This document shows positions 1-10,035 of a DNA stretch of 64,000 bases, piece after piece. Position 1 is the first letter of the stretch. Each line of letters opens with the position of its first letter. The translations under genes and the position numbers were made by a program. The notes below the pieces were generated by a model. The model was given only the letters and a program-made list of their open reading frames with translations. It ran no database searches and was not told where the DNA came from. Source of the stretch: Streptomyces sp. AC558_RSS880 (GTDB lineage Bacteria; Actinomycetota; Actinomycetes; Streptomycetales; Streptomycetaceae); NCBI RefSeq assembly GCF_019049255.1, contig NZ_JAGMUJ010000059.1, positions 83,446 through 147,445 on the forward strand, given 5' to 3'.

Positions 1-705
1 GACGTGTACGCGCTGGGGGCCCTGCTGCTCTTCGCCGTGACGGGGCACTACCCGCATGAGGCGGCCACCCCGTACATGGTGTTCCACCTGGTCACGGACC
101 CCGGCACGGCACCGGACCTGTCCGGCGTGCCGGACGAGCTGGAGCCGCTGCTGACCGGCATGCTCGCCCAGGACGCCGCCGACCGGCCGTCGCTGACCGA
201 GGTGGTGCAGCAGTGCCGCTCGGTGATCGAGGCCCAGGGCATGAAGATCACCCAGGCACGTCGCAGGCTCACCGCGCACACGGCGGGGCAGCGGCACAGG
301 GAATCACCCTCCGACGGCATCCCCACCGTCGCCTGGCCCGCCCCCGCGAACGACGCCCCGGCCACGGAGATCGGCCCGGCCGAGCCGGAGACACCGGCCC
401 CGGCCGATGCCCCGCCGGTCTCCCCCACCACCTTGGTCGAGACCGCCCCCGGCCCCGCCGCCCCTCCGGCCCACGACGACTCCCCCGGCCCCTCCGGCCC
501 TCGGGTCCCCGGCTCCCCCGGCGTCGTACCCACCACCCCGCGGGACCGTCCCGACGGGTCCCGGCGCGAACAGCCGGCGCCGGGCCGCCCGCCCGCGGAT
601 CCCCAGCGGCCGAAGGGGGCGACGCACACGTTGCGCCACTCCGTACAGGCCCGCAGGACGGCGGAGCGGCTGCGTACCGCGTACGCGGCGAAGGCCCCGT
701 TCTGA
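1..705 (+). CDS. Serine/threonine protein kinase, C-terminal part (5' end outside the window)
   Basis: The reading frame is open from base 1 to the TGA at 703-705. The visible part begins in the kinase C-lobe: a DVYALG motif (subdomain IX), then a PHE segment and an AADRPSLTEVV stretch that matches subdomain XI of Hanks-type kinases. After about 80 residues the domain ends and a tail of roughly 150 residues follows. This tail is rich in Pro, Ala, Thr and Gly and ends in a basic helix (TAERLRTAYAAKAPF). No membrane segment is visible, so a cytoplasmic kinase is likely. The gene lies 136 bp upstream of the DrmD-like helicase in the same orientation and may belong to that locus. The N-lobe and catalytic loop are outside the window, so activity cannot be judged. 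Confidence 0.85.
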   Translation, partial: DVYALGALLLFAVTGHYPHEAATPYMVFHLVTDPGTAPDLSGVPDELEPLLTGMLAQDAADRPSLTEVVQQCRSVIEAQGMKITQARRRLTAHTAGQRHRESPSDGIPTVAWPAPANDAPATEIGPAEPETPAPADAPPVSPTTLVETAPGPAAPPAHDDSPGPSGPRVPGSPGVVPTTPRDRPDGSRREQPAPGRPPADPQRPKGATHTLRHSVQARRTAERLRTAYAAKAPF

Positions 706-841
706 CACCGGCGGCCGGTCGGCCGGGCCTCACGCCCGCTCCCCCGGCCCCACGTCCCGCCGGTCCGGCCGTGCCCCACCACCGGTCGCCCGCCCCGCCC
801 CACGTCCACCCCATCGACATGACCGCCCAGGAGGCCCCCGC

Positions 842-3733
842 GTGACCGCCGACTTGAGCACCGCTCCCGCGACGAGCGGTGAGGACGCCCAGTACCCGCC
901 GGGCGCCCAGATCCTCGTACGGGACGAGGTGTGGCTGGTGCGCAACGCCACGCGGACCGAGCACGACGGGGCCAGGATCGAGGCGGTGGGCGCGTCGGAC
1001 TTCGTGCGCGACCAGGAGGCGGTGTTCTTCGACAAGCTCGACCGGATCGAACTGCTCGACCCGAAGCTGACCCGCCTGGTGCGGGACGACTCGCCGAACT
1101 TCCGCCGCTCCCGCCTGTTCCTGGAGGCGGTGCTGCGCAAGACGCCGCTGCCGCAGGCCGAGCGCGGCCTGGCGCTCGCGGACTCCTTCCTCCTGGACGC
1201 CCTCCCCTACCAGCAGCGCCCCGCCCAGCTCGCCCTGTCGGGCCGTAACCTGCGCCCGCGCCTGCTCATCGCGGACGTCGTCGGTCTCGGCAAGACGCTG
1301 GAGATCGGTCTCACGCTGGCCGAGCTGATCCGCCGGGGCCGGGGCGAGCGCATCCTCGTCGTCACCCCGCAGCACGTGCTCGAGCAGTTCCAGCACGAAC
1401 TGTGGACGCGGTTCGCGATCCCGCTGGTGCGGCTGGACTCGGTGGGCATCGAGCGGATCCAGCGGGAGATCCCGGCGGGCCGCAACCCGTTCACGTACTT
1501 CAAGCGGGTCATCGTCTCCATCGACACCCTGAAGAACACCGACCAGTACAAGCACCACCTGGAGCGCATCAACTGGGACGCGGTCGTCATCGACGAGTCG
1601 CACAACCTGATCAACAAGGGCTCCCTGCGCAACCAACTGGCCCGCACCCTGGCCCCGCACACGGACGCCCTGCTGCTGGCCTCGGCGACCCCGCACAACG
1701 GTGACGCCCGCTCCTTCGCCGAGCTGATCTCCCTGCTCGACCCGGCCGCGATCCGCGATCCGGAGCACTACCGCGCCGACGACATCAAGCACCTGTTCAT
1801 CCGGCGTACGAAGGTCAGCCCCGAGGTGCGGGAGCAGATGAAGGGGCAGTGGGCGGACCGGGGCCCGTCGCGTTCGGTCCGGGTGACGGCGACTCCGGCC
1901 GAGGAGAAGATCTTCGAGGAGCTGGCGGCGGTCTGGTTGCCGTCCGACGGGTCGAAGTCGGTCAGCGACGTCCCGCTGTTCCCGTACACGCTGCTGAAGT
2001 CGTTCCTCTCCTCCCATACGGCGCTGAAGGCCACGGTCACCACGCGCATCAAGACGCTGGAGAAGAAGGACGATCCGGAGGCGACGGCCGCCGAGCGCGC
2101 GGCCCTGCACCGGCTCCTGGAGCTGGCGTCGGGCATGACGGAGGCGGACTCGGGCAAGTTCGGGGCCCTCCTCGATCAGCTGCGGGAGATCGGGGTCGGG
2201 CCGAAGTCCGACACCCGGGTCGTGGTGTTCTCCGAGCGGGTGCAGACCCTGGAGTGGCTGGCGCGGACCGTACCGGCGGCCCTCGGCTTCAAGGGGAAGG
2301 CCGCCGAGCAGGCCGCCCGGGTCATGCACGGCGGCCTGTCCGACGAGCAGCAGATGCAGTGCGTGGAGGACTTCGGCCTCGCGGACACGCCGGTACGCAT
2401 CCTGTTCACCGGTGACGTCGCCTCCGAGGGCGTCAACCTGCACCGCCAGTGCCACCAGCTCGTCCACTACGACGTGCCCTGGTCGCTGATCCGCATCGAG
2501 CAGCGCAACGGCCGCATCGACCGCTACGGGCAGCCGCACCAGCCGCAGTTCCGCGCGCTGATCCTCACCAGTGCGGTGGACGGCGCCAAGGACGACACGC
2601 TCGTCTCCGAGCGCCTGCTGGAGCGGGAGGCCGAGGCGCACCGGTCGCTGGGCACGGCGGAGGCGGTGTCCGGCCTGTACCGGGCGGAGGCCGAGGAGAA
2701 GTCCCTCATCCAGGATCTGCTGCGGGGCCGTGGCGTGGACGAGTCCCTGGACGCCGACCGCGGCTCCGGTACCGGTGACGACGACGGCGTGGACGACTTC
2801 CTCGCCGACTTCTTCGGCGCCGTGAACGACGAGCCGGAGGAGGACGACGGCGCCTTCGCCGCGGACGGCGGCGACGGCGGCGGGGCGGTGCCCAGGGCGG
2901 ACGTGCCCCGGCTGTTCGGCTCCACGCGCGAGTTCCTCGACGAGGCGCTGCGCGAGGTCTACCCGGACGCCCACGACCGCCTCGACCTGTCCGCCGACCC
3001 CGAGACCGGGCTGCTCTCCTTCGTCCCGCCCTCCGACCTGGTCCACCGGCTCAAGGCGCTGCCTCCGGAGTACGTCCGCGAGCAGGGCCTGCGCGACCGG
3101 CTGAAGGTCACCTTCAACCGGCGGCTCGCCGACGGCAGCCTGGCGCGCGCCCGCGCCTCGGCGACGTCGAGCTGGCCCGACATCTCCCTGCTGACCGATC
3201 TGCACCCGGTCATGGAGTGGCTCACGGACAAGGTCCTGGTGCGCCTGGACCGGCAGGAGGCGCCGGTCCTGACAGCCGACGTGTCCCGGCCCACGTACCT
3301 CGTCCAGGGCATCTACTCCAACGCGCTCGGCCGCCCGACCGTCGTCAAGTGGATGGCGGTCACCGAGGACGGCGAGGTCGACGACGACATGGTCGCGGTG
3401 CTGCGCCGCGCCCAGGTCGGCCCGACGATGGCGAACCCCGGCCTCGCCCATGACACCGCCCGCCTCGCCGAGGCGATCCCCGGCGTCCTGGACACCGCGG
3501 AGGCGTTCCTGGAGCAGCACCGCGAGGCGTGGGACGAGCCGCTGCGGGCGCCCATCGAGGAGTACAAGGCCCGCTTGGGCGCGTGGGAGCAGCCGACGCT
3601 GACGGCGGGCGGCGGTTCCGCGCCCACCGCGACGCGCGACCGTCTCGCCTCGCTCGCGGACTCCCTCCTCACCACCGGCCGCCCGATGCTCCGCGTCCTC
3701 GCCGTCCTCGCCCCGGCCCACGCCGCCGCCTGA
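842..3733 (+). CDS. drmD: DISARM-type SNF2-like helicase (DrmD family)
   Basis: A 963-aa superfamily 2 ATPase. The GTG at 842 is chosen because AGGAGG lies 7 bases upstream (829-834). After an N-terminal region of about 140 residues come a Walker A-like segment (ADVVGLGKTLE, near 145-152), DESH (251-254), SAT (281-283), and a C-terminal helicase lobe with a GDVASEGVNL segment and an arginine-finger motif (QRNGRIDRYGQ, near 555-565). The segment around residues 185-235, including IPLVRLDSVGI and SIDTLK, is characteristic of DrmD, the SNF2 helicase of class 1 DISARM phage defence. An acidic loop near residues 640-690 (EEDDG, GDGGG) interrupts the C-terminal half. The methyltransferase gene follows after 24 bp, as in class 1 DISARM. 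drmA, drmB and drmC do not follow. Function in defence is inferred from family and context. Confidence 0.88.
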   Translation: MTADLSTAPATSGEDAQYPPGAQILVRDEVWLVRNATRTEHDGARIEAVGASDFVRDQEAVFFDKLDRIELLDPKLTRLVRDDSPNFRRSRLFLEAVLRKTPLPQAERGLALADSFLLDALPYQQRPAQLALSGRNLRPRLLIADVVGLGKTLEIGLTLAELIRRGRGERILVVTPQHVLEQFQHELWTRFAIPLVRLDSVGIERIQREIPAGRNPFTYFKRVIVSIDTLKNTDQYKHHLERINWDAVVIDESHNLINKGSLRNQLARTLAPHTDALLLASATPHNGDARSFAELISLLDPAAIRDPEHYRADDIKHLFIRRTKVSPEVREQMKGQWADRGPSRSVRVTATPAEEKIFEELAAVWLPSDGSKSVSDVPLFPYTLLKSFLSSHTALKATVTTRIKTLEKKDDPEATAAERAALHRLLELASGMTEADSGKFGALLDQLREIGVGPKSDTRVVVFSERVQTLEWLARTVPAALGFKGKAAEQAARVMHGGLSDEQQMQCVEDFGLADTPVRILFTGDVASEGVNLHRQCHQLVHYDVPWSLIRIEQRNGRIDRYGQPHQPQFRALILTSAVDGAKDDTLVSERLLEREAEAHRSLGTAEAVSGLYRAEAEEKSLIQDLLRGRGVDESLDADRGSGTGDDDGVDDFLADFFGAVNDEPEEDDGAFAADGGDGGGAVPRADVPRLFGSTREFLDEALREVYPDAHDRLDLSADPETGLLSFVPPSDLVHRLKALPPEYVREQGLRDRLKVTFNRRLADGSLARARASATSSWPDISLLTDLHPVMEWLTDKVLVRLDRQEAPVLTADVSRPTYLVQGIYSNALGRPTVVKWMAVTEDGEVDDDMVAVLRRAQVGPTMANPGLAHDTARLAEAIPGVLDTAEAFLEQHREAWDEPLRAPIEEYKARLGAWEQPTLTAGGGSAPTATRDRLASLADSLLTTGRPMLRVLAVLAPAHAAA

Positions 3734-3757
3734 CCGATCACCCAGAGGTTCCTCACG

Positions 3758-6700
3758 ATGACGTTCGACTCCCTGGTCAACCGCGGCGACTACTTCTCCG
3801 CGCACTACCTCGCCGAGGTCCTCCCCAAGGACCTCAAGTCCGGCCTGCTCGCCGAGTGGAAGCAGCGCGAGGAGGACGCCGCCGGCGCCGAGCGGCCCGA
3901 GGGCGCGCTGCCGGTCACCCCGCGCGCGGGCCTGCGGGCGCTGCGCCGTACCTACTTCGCCTCTCGGTCGTACTTCACGATGGACGAGGAGCGGGCGGCG
4001 ACCGGCGACGACGCCGTGACGTACGACGCCCCCGAGTGGCGCGACCGTGTGCGCGCGCTCAACGCGGAGGTGCTGCGCGCTCTTGGCTTCGACGCCAAGC
4101 CGGGCACCCTCACCGTCGTCCGCGCCGACCAGTCGTACGAGGTGACGGTCGCGCACGCGGAGAAGGATCTCGTCGCGCTGAACTGCGGCTGGTCGGCGGA
4201 GCCCGATGACGCGCTGGACCCGGACGGCGCGGGGCGGCTGCTGGACGAGCTGCGCCTGGACGGTCAGCACACCGTCGTGACTGGTTCCAAGCTCGCCTCG
4301 TTCCTGTTCGCGTGTGAGGACGCGCCGCGCTATGTGCTGCTGCTCGTCGGTGGTGTCGTGGTGCTCGCGGACCGGGCGGCGTGGGGTGAGGGCCGGTACC
4401 TCGCGGTGTCGCTGGACACGGCACTGGAGCGCAACGACACCAAGGCGGGCGGCGAACTCGACACGGTGGCCGCGCTGTTCGGCGCGGACTCGCTGCGGAC
4501 GCCGGAGGAGGGCGGGGAGAACCCCCTCGCCACGCTCGTCGACAAGTCGACGAAGCACGCGGTGGGCGTCTCCAGCGAGCTGCGCGATGGGCTGCGGCTG
4601 AGCGTCGAGCTGATCGCCAACGAGGTCCTTGACCGGCTGCGCGAGGGCGGTGTCCGTCCGGAGGAGGTCAAGGAACTCCCCGAGCTGGGGCGCCAGTTGA
4701 CGCGTGAGTCGTTGCGCTACCTGTACCGGATCCTGTTCCTGCTGTACGCGGAGGCCCGCCCGGAGCTGGGCATCCTGCCGTCGGACTACCCCGAGTACCA
4801 GATGGGGTACGGGCTGGGCCGGTTGGGCGAGTTGATCGCCGAGCGGGACCTCGTCGACGAGAAGTCCCGCAAGGGCTTCTACCTGTACGAGTCGCTGGAC
4901 CTGCTGTTCAGCAAGGTGCAGGAGGGCTACCGGCCGCGTCGGACGCATGGCGTGGTGGACGCGAAGGCGTCGGAGGACGTGGGGCTGCGGTTCGAGCCGC
5001 TGCACTCCAAGCTGTTCGAGCCGGAGGCGATCCGGCTGATCGGCGCGCGTGCGGTCCCCGACCCGCGTGTCGAGGGTGAGGCCGAGGGCAGGGAGCGGTT
5101 CATCGACACCCGGCTGCGCAACGAGACGCTGTACCGGGTGCTGCGGTTGCTGATGCTCACGCGCGGCAAGAAGCGGGAGCGCGGTGGCTTCATCTCCTAC
5201 GCGCAGTTGGGGATCAACCAGCTCGGCGCCGTGTACGAGGGTCTGATGTCGTACTCGGGCTTCGTCGCGGGCGAGGAGCTGTACGAGGTCGCGAAGAACG
5301 GTGACCCGAAGGACGGCTCGTGGCTCGTTCCGGCGACGAAGGCCGACGAGTACCCGGATGAGGTGTTCGTCCGGCAGAAGGACGAGGACACGGGTGAGGA
5401 GCGGCGGGTCCGGTATGCGCCGGGGGCGTTCGTGTACCGCCTGTCGGGGCGTGACCGGCAGACGTCGGCGTCGTACTACACGCCGGAGTCGCTGACTCGG
5501 GTGACCGTGCAGTTGGCGTTGCAGCACCGGCTGGACCAGGACGACACGGTGACCGAGGCGCGCGAGCTGCTGGAGTGGAAGATCTGCGAGCCGGCGCTCG
5601 GCTCGGGCGCGTTCCTCAACGAGGCGATCAACCAGGTCGCGGCGGAGTACCTGCGGCGGCGGCAGGACGAGCTGGGCGTCGCCATCGACACGGAGAAGTA
5701 CGCGGTCGAGCTCCAGAAGGCCAAGGCGTACATCGCGCTGCACAACTCCTACGGCGTGGACCTCAACAACACGGCGGTGGAGCTGGCGGAGGTGTCGTTG
5801 TGGCTCAACACGATGCATCCGGGGATGGAGGCGCCGTGGTTCGGGCTGCACCTGCGGCGCGGCAACTCACTGATCGGCGGGCGTCGGGAGGTGTACTCGG
5901 CCGAGCGTCTGAAGAAGGGCGGCTGGCTGGGGACCACTCCGGAACGTTTCCCGTTGTCGGAGGCGGTGGCGGGGGCGACGCTGCCTGAAGGGGCCGTGCA
6001 TCACTTCCTGCTTCCGGCGAAGGAGTGGGGCGCGGTCGCCGCTGAGAAGGAGGCCAAGGCGCTGGCTCCGGCGGAGGCGAAGGTGCTGGGTGCTTGGCGG
6101 AAGGCGATCACCAAGTCGCCCAATGCCACGCAGGCGAAGCGGCTTCAAGGGCTGGCGCGGCGAGCGGAGTACCTGTGGGGGCTGGTCGTGCGCCGGCTGG
6201 AGATCTCCGAGCGGGAGATCTCGCGGCGGGTGGACGTGTGGGGCGCGGAGGACGGCTGGCTGTGGTCGCCTGAGGTCGCGGTGCCGAGGGAGAAGGTCAA
6301 GGCGGACCTGGAGGCGGTCGACACTCCGTACTGGCGCCTGAAGACGCTGATGGACGCGTGGTGCGCACTGTGGTTCTGGCCGGTCCAGGAGGCTGCACTG
6401 CTGGACGGGTCGCATGAGGCGTACGTGCGGGCGGCGGAGGTTGCTTCGCAGTCGGCGGGGTGGACCGTGTCAGCGGCCCCGGCCCCGGTCCCTGGTCAGG
6501 CGGGTGCGCCCGAGCGGGAGACGTACGAGTCGGAGGACCTGTTCGGCGACGTCCAGGTCGTCGAGGTCAAGTCGAAGGCCACGCGGGGCGGCAGCCGCAA
6601 GGAGCAGATCCGGGGCGAGCGCCGTCCGGTGATCGCCCTGGCCTCGCTGGACGACTGGCTGGACTTCGCCGAGTCGCTGCTGGGCACGCAGGATGTGGCT

Positions 6701-8821
6701 GCGGATTCGCTGGTGGCCCAGTTCGACACGCTGGATGAACTGGAGCGGTACGAGGACGAGTTGCCCGAGTGGATGGGCATGGAGCGGTTCACTTCGCTGG
6801 AGTCGCGGTATCCGTGGGCGGGGGCTGCTCGGGATGTGGCTGAGCGGCAGGGGTTCTTTCACTGGGAATTGGAGTTCGGGCAGGTCTTCGGCATCCGGGG
6901 CGGGTTTGATCTGCAGGTGGGTAATCCGCCCTGGGTGCGGCCGAGGTGGCAGGAAGGCACGGTTCTGGCCGAGCTGGACCCTTGGTTCAGTCTCACAGAG
7001 AAACCAAGCACCGAGGAATGGAAACTCCGCAAGGCTGAGGCACTGGGCACCTCCTCACGCTCGTCCACTTTCTTCCTGAACGAACTCTCGGAAAACGTCG
7101 GCATGCTTGCCACGCTTGGCGGGACATCCACGTATCCGCTACTAGTTGGAACGCAAGCAGATCTGTATCGAGCATTCATGTGCCGAGTTTGGAAGAATCT
7201 ACAGACGCTGGGTACAGCGGGCCTCGTACATCCGGATACACACTTCGGAGGAGCAAAGGAAGGAAGGATCCGCGCAGTCGCATACAAACACCTGAGGGCG
7301 CACGCCGGATTTATCAACGGCAAGAATTGGGCCTTCCCTCACCCAGTGGGTCACACCACGGCTTTCGGCGTTCACGTATACGGGTCCCAAGGCTCCGTGA
7401 ATTTCACTCACATCAGCCACCTATACGGCACCGAACCACTCGTGGGGTCATTGGATCACGACGGCACAGGTCCTTTGCCCGGCATCAAATATCGCGGAGA
7501 ATGGGATCTTCGTCCACATCGCCGACGCCTGGTACATGTCAATCAAGAGCGCTTGAGTGAGTGGAACGCACTCACGAATTCTAAAAACACCAGCGCGACA
7601 GAGTGCGGCTTGCTCGCACCTCTCACCGATACCGAAGAAGATGCCATCTCCGCCCTCTCTCGATCTCCTCATCGCCTCGGTGAGTTCCATCCCAAGACCA
7701 GTCAGGGATACCACGAGACCAGCGGCAGCAAAGACGGATACATCCGGTGGGAAACACAAGCCACGCAGAGCCTAGGAGATGTCGTCCTCCAAGGGCCTCA
7801 CATTGGCGTTGCCACACCGTTTGTGAAACAACCCAAAGAAAAATGCAAGAGCCACCTCGACTGGTCGACATACGACCTGACTCACCTGCCCCACGACTGG
7901 CTCCCCCGAACGAATTACATTCGCGCTTGCGATAGCGGACGATACTCTGCTGCGCAAGATCATTGGAATGACGTCTCATATACGAAGTACTTCCGCCTCG
8001 CTTGGCGCGAGATGATCCCGTTCGACACCGAACGAAGTCTCTTTGCGGCAATCATTCCACCAGGCCCAACTCATGTGAACGGCGTACATTCGTGTCACGT
8101 CGCCGACAATCGCACAACAGTCGTTGCTGCGGGTTTTTGGGCAGCTCTACCGCTCGACTACTTTCTACGCATCATTGGCCGTGGGCATCTGCAGAGCGGC
8201 GACATTTCAAGGATGCCGATGGGAAGCCCTGACCATCCGCTGGCTCACCCGCTCCTTGTTCGCACCCTACGCCTCAACACTCTCACCATGGCCTACGCGC
8301 CCCTTTGGGAGGAGCTGTTCCACCCTACCTGGTCGGGGTACGAGGGCTGGGCCAACCCTGACTGGCCAAACCTCGGGCCACTTGCCGCGCATCTCAAGCC
8401 GACCTGGAAATACAACACGCCTTTGCGCACGGAGTACGAACGCCGAGCCGCTCTCGTCGAACTCGACGCCCTCGTATCCGTCTGGATTGGCATCACAGCC
8501 GACCAACTCATCGCCATCTACAAATCCCGATACCCGGTTCTCTCCGACTACGAGTCCGAAACGTACTTCGACTCGAAGGGCCGCAAGATCGCCGCGAACC
8601 ACAACACCTACGGTTACGGCCAGACCAAGCAGGACTACATCGACCTCATGGCCCACCTGAAAGATCCAGAGACCACCCCACCCCCGGTCGGCTACACCAC
8701 TCCCTTCTACAAGGCAGACCGCGAGGCCGAGATGCGCGCAGCGCACGCGTACTTCCAAGCTCGCTTGGACAAAGAGATTGCCGCTGGCCGCTGGACTCCG
8801 CCCGGGACCCGTGAGGCCTGA
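3758..8821 (+). CDS. Eco57I-like adenine-specific DNA methyltransferase (DISARM DrmMI-like)
   Basis: A 1687-aa protein starting at an ATG behind AGAGG. The SAM-binding motif I reads EPALGSGAFLNEA (about residues 611-623) and the catalytic motif IV is NPPW at 1056-1059, the pattern of N6-adenine methyltransferases. HLRRGNSLIG lies between them, as in Eco57I-type enzymes. The 445-residue spacing between motifs and the 600-residue N-terminal region make it much longer than a plain methylase. The C-terminal third should hold the target recognition region. Its DNA (about 6.95-8.3 kb) is visibly poorer in GC and uses A/T-ending codons, unlike the first two thirds, which suggests exchange of the specificity part. 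It is probably co-transcribed with the helicase gene upstream. In DISARM the methylase marks host DNA as self. No separate nuclease motif was recognised in this protein. Confidence 0.85.
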   Translation: MTFDSLVNRGDYFSAHYLAEVLPKDLKSGLLAEWKQREEDAAGAERPEGALPVTPRAGLRALRRTYFASRSYFTMDEERAATGDDAVTYDAPEWRDRVRALNAEVLRALGFDAKPGTLTVVRADQSYEVTVAHAEKDLVALNCGWSAEPDDALDPDGAGRLLDELRLDGQHTVVTGSKLASFLFACEDAPRYVLLLVGGVVVLADRAAWGEGRYLAVSLDTALERNDTKAGGELDTVAALFGADSLRTPEEGGENPLATLVDKSTKHAVGVSSELRDGLRLSVELIANEVLDRLREGGVRPEEVKELPELGRQLTRESLRYLYRILFLLYAEARPELGILPSDYPEYQMGYGLGRLGELIAERDLVDEKSRKGFYLYESLDLLFSKVQEGYRPRRTHGVVDAKASEDVGLRFEPLHSKLFEPEAIRLIGARAVPDPRVEGEAEGRERFIDTRLRNETLYRVLRLLMLTRGKKRERGGFISYAQLGINQLGAVYEGLMSYSGFVAGEELYEVAKNGDPKDGSWLVPATKADEYPDEVFVRQKDEDTGEERRVRYAPGAFVYRLSGRDRQTSASYYTPESLTRVTVQLALQHRLDQDDTVTEARELLEWKICEPALGSGAFLNEAINQVAAEYLRRRQDELGVAIDTEKYAVELQKAKAYIALHNSYGVDLNNTAVELAEVSLWLNTMHPGMEAPWFGLHLRRGNSLIGGRREVYSAERLKKGGWLGTTPERFPLSEAVAGATLPEGAVHHFLLPAKEWGAVAAEKEAKALAPAEAKVLGAWRKAITKSPNATQAKRLQGLARRAEYLWGLVVRRLEISEREISRRVDVWGAEDGWLWSPEVAVPREKVKADLEAVDTPYWRLKTLMDAWCALWFWPVQEAALLDGSHEAYVRAAEVASQSAGWTVSAAPAPVPGQAGAPERETYESEDLFGDVQVVEVKSKATRGGSRKEQIRGERRPVIALASLDDWLDFAESLLGTQDVAADSLVAQFDTLDELERYEDELPEWMGMERFTSLESRYPWAGAARDVAERQGFFHWELEFGQVFGIRGGFDLQVGNPPWVRPRWQEGTVLAELDPWFSLTEKPSTEEWKLRKAEALGTSSRSSTFFLNELSENVGMLATLGGTSTYPLLVGTQADLYRAFMCRVWKNLQTLGTAGLVHPDTHFGGAKEGRIRAVAYKHLRAHAGFINGKNWAFPHPVGHTTAFGVHVYGSQGSVNFTHISHLYGTEPLVGSLDHDGTGPLPGIKYRGEWDLRPHRRRLVHVNQERLSEWNALTNSKNTSATECGLLAPLTDTEEDAISALSRSPHRLGEFHPKTSQGYHETSGSKDGYIRWETQATQSLGDVVLQGPHIGVATPFVKQPKEKCKSHLDWSTYDLTHLPHDWLPRTNYIRACDSGRYSAAQDHWNDVSYTKYFRLAWREMIPFDTERSLFAAIIPPGPTHVNGVHSCHVADNRTTVVAAGFWAALPLDYFLRIIGRGHLQSGDISRMPMGSPDHPLAHPLLVRTLRLNTLTMAYAPLWEELFHPTWSGYEGWANPDWPNLGPLAAHLKPTWKYNTPLRTEYERRAALVELDALVSVWIGITADQLIAIYKSRYPVLSDYESETYFDSKGRKIAANHNTYGYGQTKQDYIDLMAHLKDPETTPPPVGYTTPFYKADREAEMRAAHAYFQARLDKEIAAGRWTPPGTREA

Positions 8822-8838
8822 GCACACCTCTTCAACGC

Positions 8839-8871
8839 AGGTTGGCGCTTCAGTAGGAGAAGCGCCAACCT
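8839..8871. terminator. Hairpin terminator between convergent genes
   Basis: A perfect 13-bp inverted repeat (AGGTTGGCGCTTC and its complement) with a 7-base loop lies 18 bp after the methyltransferase stop codon and 18 bp before the stop of the convergent DUF397 gene. It has no U-tract, as is usual in Streptomyces, and could serve both directions. Confidence 0.75.
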
Positions 8872-8888
8872 CCTCAGCCCCGGCCAAC

Positions 8889-9095
8889 TCACATCGCGTC
8901 AAGCAACGCCGACCACGCCACCGGCCCAACCGTCAGCACAGGCCCGTGCTCCAACGCCTGTTTCGAGTCACGCACATGGACGGCGACGCTGTCGATGGCG
9001 ACCTCGACGCACTCCCCGCCTTCCTCACTGCTGTAGCTGCTCTTGAACCAGCGCAGGCGGGTATCCGCTCCTGCCACTTCTTTGTCGATGTTCAC
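8889..9095 (-). CDS. DUF397 domain protein
   Basis: A 68-aa protein with the DUF397 signature: WFKSSYSSEEGGECVEVA near the N-terminus, followed by VHVRDSK and a C-terminal segment ending in WSALL. In Streptomyces, small DUF397 proteins are partners of XRE-type regulators (the WhiJ-like pairs linked to development). Its ATG overlaps the stop of the upstream regulator by 4 bp (ATGA), so the two are translationally coupled. The biochemical role of DUF397 is not known from the sequence. Confidence 0.88.
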   Translation of the reverse strand: MNIDKEVAGADTRLRWFKSSYSSEEGGECVEVAIDSVAVHVRDSKQALEHGPVLTVGPVAWSALLDAM

Positions 9096-9937
9096 AGCTC
9101 TCCCAACAACTTCTCGACGTACGCGAGCGATTCGCGAGGCGTCAGGGCCTGGGCACGCAGGCTTCCGTACTTGGCTTCCAGCGCCCGTACCGACTCCCGA
9201 TCACTGTGCACCCGGCTGACGTTCTGCACCTCCACGTACGCGATCCTGCGCTCTCCCTTCGTCTCGATCAAGGTGAACGGACCGGCCATCCCTGCGTTTT
9301 CATCACGGCTCAGCGGCATGACCTGTACCTCGACGTGCCGCATGTGGCTGACGAGCAACACCTGCTCCAACTGCCCCCGTAACACGTCACGTCCGCCGAT
9401 GGGACGGCGCAGCACAGACTCATCGATGACGAAGCTCATCAGCGAATGTGGCGTGCGGTGAAAGATCTCCTGTCGCGCCAGCCTCGCGGCAACCCTCTCG
9501 TTGACGATCGCATCATCCAGCGGGGGCCGCAGGACCCCGAACACCGCCCGCGCATACTCCTCCGTCTGCAACAACCCCGGCACAGCCTGGTTGGCATACA
9601 CATGCAGCTCAACCGCCTCCGCCTCCAGCTTCGCCGCATCCCGGAAGAACGCCGGATACCGCGCCCGCGCCACCTCCTCCTTCATCACCGTCAGCAGACC
9701 GCCGGCCTCCAGCACAGCATCCGCCCGCTCGATGAACTCCGGCTTCGGAATCCGCCGCCCCAACTCCACCGACGCGACCATGTCCTCGCCGTAACTGAGC
9801 TTCGCACCCAACTCCGCCCGCGTCAGCCCCCTGCTCGTCCTCAGCAACCGCAACTGCTGCCCGAAGCACCGCAGGATGCCCGTCTCGCTCTCACCGTGAG
9901 TCGTAGTCACCGGCGCCCTCACCTCACCCACCCGCAC
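9092..9937 (-). CDS. XRE-family regulator with DUF5753-type C-terminal domain
   Basis: A 281-aa protein with an N-terminal helix-turn-helix (about residues 28-80, LRLLRTSRGLTRAELGAKL) and the large C-terminal domain seen in Streptomyces regulators paired with DUF397 (segments PGLLQTEEYAR and VQVMPLSRDE). The GTG at 9937 gives the longest protein. A GTG at 9910, nine codons later, has a comparable upstream region, so the start is uncertain. The gene is cotranscribed with the overlapping DUF397 gene. About 100 bp upstream lies repeat A, a near copy of a sequence found upstream of another minus-strand gene at 15.9 kb. The regulator's target is not evident here. Confidence 0.88.
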   Translation of the reverse strand: MRVGEVRAPVTTTHGESETGILRCFGQQLRLLRTSRGLTRAELGAKLSYGEDMVASVELGRRIPKPEFIERADAVLEAGGLLTVMKEEVARARYPAFFRDAAKLEAEAVELHVYANQAVPGLLQTEEYARAVFGVLRPPLDDAIVNERVAARLARQEIFHRTPHSLMSFVIDESVLRRPIGGRDVLRGQLEQVLLVSHMRHVEVQVMPLSRDENAGMAGPFTLIETKGERRIAYVEVQNVSRVHSDRESVRALEAKYGSLRAQALTPRESLAYVEKLLGEL

Positions 9938-10035
9938 AGTGGCGCCCGCCCCTCAACTCACCGCAGGCGCCACACCCGACCGTCACTCACAGCTCACTCT
10001 AAGGACACACACCGTAGCTTTCGCGCCACTTGGTG

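Noticed and set aside
269..5851. A minus-strand open frame of 1860 codons opposite the helicase and methyltransferase genes
   Set aside because: It is the antisense shadow of two well-supported genes in high-GC DNA. Its translation is Arg/Leu/Val-rich low-complexity sequence without any domain.
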